The notes below the pieces were generated by a model. That model was given only the letters and a program-made list of their open reading frames with translations. It had not been told where the DNA came from and searched no databases. A stretch of 8,212 nucleotides of DNA from Actinomycetes bacterium (lineage in GTDB: Bacteria > Actinomycetota > Actinomycetes > Actinomycetales > Microbacteriaceae). The position numbers were made by a program, and so were the translations under genes. How positions within the stretch are numbered: the stretch's first letter is position 1; each line of letters begins with the position of its first letter. Shown here piece by piece: positions 7,279-8,212 of this stretch. The stretch is taken from NCBI GenBank assembly GCA_023421635.1, contig JAEZSU010000021.1, forward strand, positions 1-8,212, in the 5' to 3' direction.

Positions 7279-8212
7279 TACTTCGAGTCCTTCTTGCTGA
7301 GGTGGGCCACGACGAGGTCGCGGAAGCGGTCGAACAGGTAGTTGGCGTCGTGGGGGCCGGCCGCGGCCTCCGGGTGGTACTGCACCGAGAACGCCGGGAT
7401 GTCGATGGCGCGCAGCCCCTCGACGACCTGGTCGTTCAGGCCGACGTGGCTGACCTCGACCTTGCCGTACCCGTGGGGGCTGTCGAAGTCGCCGTCGATC
7501 GGCGCCTCGACCGCGAAGCCGTGGTTGTGCGCGGTGATCTCCACGCGTCCGGTCTGCTTGTCGAGGACCGGCTGGTTGATGCCGCGGTGGCCGAAGCTCA
7601 GCTTGTAGGTGCCCAGCCCGAGGGCCCGGCCGAACAGCTGGTTGCCGAAGCAGATCCCGAAGTACGGCAGGCCGGCGTCGAGCACCTCACGGAGCACCTC
7701 GACCTGTCGGTCGGACGCGGACGGATCGCCCGGCCCGTTGGAGTAGAAGACGGCCACCGGCTCGACGGCGCGGATCTCCTCGAACGTCGCGGACTGCGGC
7801 AGCACGTGCACCTCGAACCCGCGTGCGGCGAGGTTGTCGATCGTGGTCTGCTTCACGCCCAGGTCGAGCACGGCGAGGTTGCCGATCCGCTCCCCCTTTG
7901 CGGGGGTGACCTCGGCGATGGTGACGGACACCTCGGCGGACAGGTTCTGCCCTGCCATGAGCGGCGCCTCACGGACGATGCGCAGCTGCTCCTCGGCATC
8001 CAGGTCCGCTGCCGCGCCGGAGAACACGCCGCCGCGCATGGAGCCGGCGGAGCGGATGTGGCGGGTCACGGCGCGGGTGTCGATACCGCTGATACCGACG
8101 ATCCCGTCGGCCTCGAGCGCCTCGTCGAGGGACTGCTCGGAGCGCCAGTTGGACACCACGCGCGAGGGGTCGCGGACGATGTAGCCGGCCACCCAGATGC
8201 GGCGGGACTCGG
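7278..8212 (-). CDS. carA: Carbamoyl phosphate synthase small subunit (glutaminase), 3' part, cut by right window edge
   Basis: The C-terminal 310 residues of CarA are present, read from 8210. Roughly the first 70-80 residues and the start lie beyond the right edge. A GTG at 8192 is not the start: the frame continues upstream as ESRRIW, which is typical internal CarA sequence. The visible part includes the end of the N-terminal domain ([18 protein letters not shown]). The class I glutamine amidotransferase domain has SNGPGDPS, the nucleophile loop [17 protein letters not shown] (Cys codon at 7652-7650), [19 protein letters not shown] and [15 protein letters not shown], which holds the catalytic His and Glu. 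The loop reads GNQ where E. coli has GHQ, which I recall as usual in actinobacteria. CarA releases ammonia from glutamine and passes it to CarB. The TAA stop overlaps the carB ATG by 1 nt, favouring equal synthesis of the two subunits. Promoter and any pyrimidine attenuator would lie upstream, outside the window. Confidence 0.98.
   Translation of the reverse strand, partial: ESRRIWVAGYIVRDPSRVVSNWRSEQSLDEALEADGIVGISGIDTRAVTRHIRSAGSMRGGVFSGAAADLDAEEQLRIVREAPLMAGQNLSAEVSVTIAEVTPAKGERIGNLAVLDLGVKQTTIDNLAARGFEVHVLPQSATFEEIRAVEPVAVFYSNGPGDPSASDRQVEVLREVLDAGLPYFGICFGNQLFGRALGLGTYKLSFGHRGINQPVLDKQTGRVEITAHNHGFAVEAPIDGDFDSPHGYGKVEVSHVGLNDQVVEGLRAIDIPAFSVQYHPEAAAGPHDANYLFDRFRDLVVAHLSKKDSK
7288..7292 (-). 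promoter_or_regulatory. carB: Ribosome binding site of carB inside the end of carA
   Basis: AAGGA on the minus strand lies 9 nt before the carB ATG at 7278, within the last codons of carA. With the TAATG overlap it supports both coupled and direct initiation at carB. Confidence 0.65.

Noticed and set aside
3874..7341. A plus-strand open frame of 1155 codons opposite carB
   Set aside because: It is the antisense shadow of carB in GC-rich DNA. Its translation is rich in Arg, Asp, Val and His with low-complexity runs and no domain, while the minus strand encodes a perfect CarB.
8190..8192. GTG as the start of carA
   Set aside because: The frame continues upstream to the window edge with CarA-like residues (ESRRIW), and a start here would delete a large part of the N-terminal domain.
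1..8212. Mobile elements, CRISPR arrays, tRNA or rRNA genes, defence or other accessory systems
   Set aside because: I saw no repeats arranged as arrays, no inverted-repeat-bounded transposase, no tRNA cloverleaf and no unassigned coding stretch. Nearly every base is covered by conserved core genes on one strand.

Overview
The window is a compact, GC-rich (by eye around 70 % G+C) piece of bacterial chromosome. All of its genes lie on the minus strand, so transcription runs from high to low coordinates. The gene order and protein sequences fit a high-GC actinobacterium. The style of the omega subunit, of PyrF (type 2) and above all of an mIHF-guanylate kinase fusion suggests Microbacteriaceae, probably Microbacterium or a close relative. 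The genus is an inference from memory of the family, not a search result.

Layout in transcription order: carA (3' part only, cut by the right edge), carB, pyrF, a fused mihF-gmk gene, rpoZ, metK, and priA (5' part only, cut by the left edge). carA/carB overlap by 1 nt, carB/pyrF by 4 nt and pyrF/mihF-gmk by 8 nt, so these four are almost certainly co-transcribed and translationally coupled. rpoZ follows after 112 nt that hold a GC-rich stem-loop, an extended -10-like promoter and a bulged leader hairpin. metK follows after 91 nt that hold two hairpins without a U-tract. priA starts 7 nt after metK.

How the genes work together: CarA and CarB make carbamoyl phosphate for pyrimidines and arginine, and PyrF makes UMP. 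Guanylate kinase makes GDP and is physically joined to a nucleoid-binding mIHF domain. Omega is the RNA polymerase assembly subunit. MetK makes S-adenosylmethionine. PriA belongs to replication restart, and the visible part already shows degeneration of the helicase motif I region. This is the conserved actinobacterial nucleotide/RNA polymerase/SAM cluster (in M. tuberculosis carA-carB-pyrF, mihF-gmk-rpoZ-dfp-metK, and priA further on). Two things differ here: mihF and gmk are one reading frame, and no dfp/coaBC lies between rpoZ and metK.

I see no mobile element, phage gene, CRISPR array, tRNA or rRNA. This is a core housekeeping region and I found no evidence of a new defence or accessory system. 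The points most worth a second look are the mIHF-Gmk fusion and the structured rpoZ and metK leaders.
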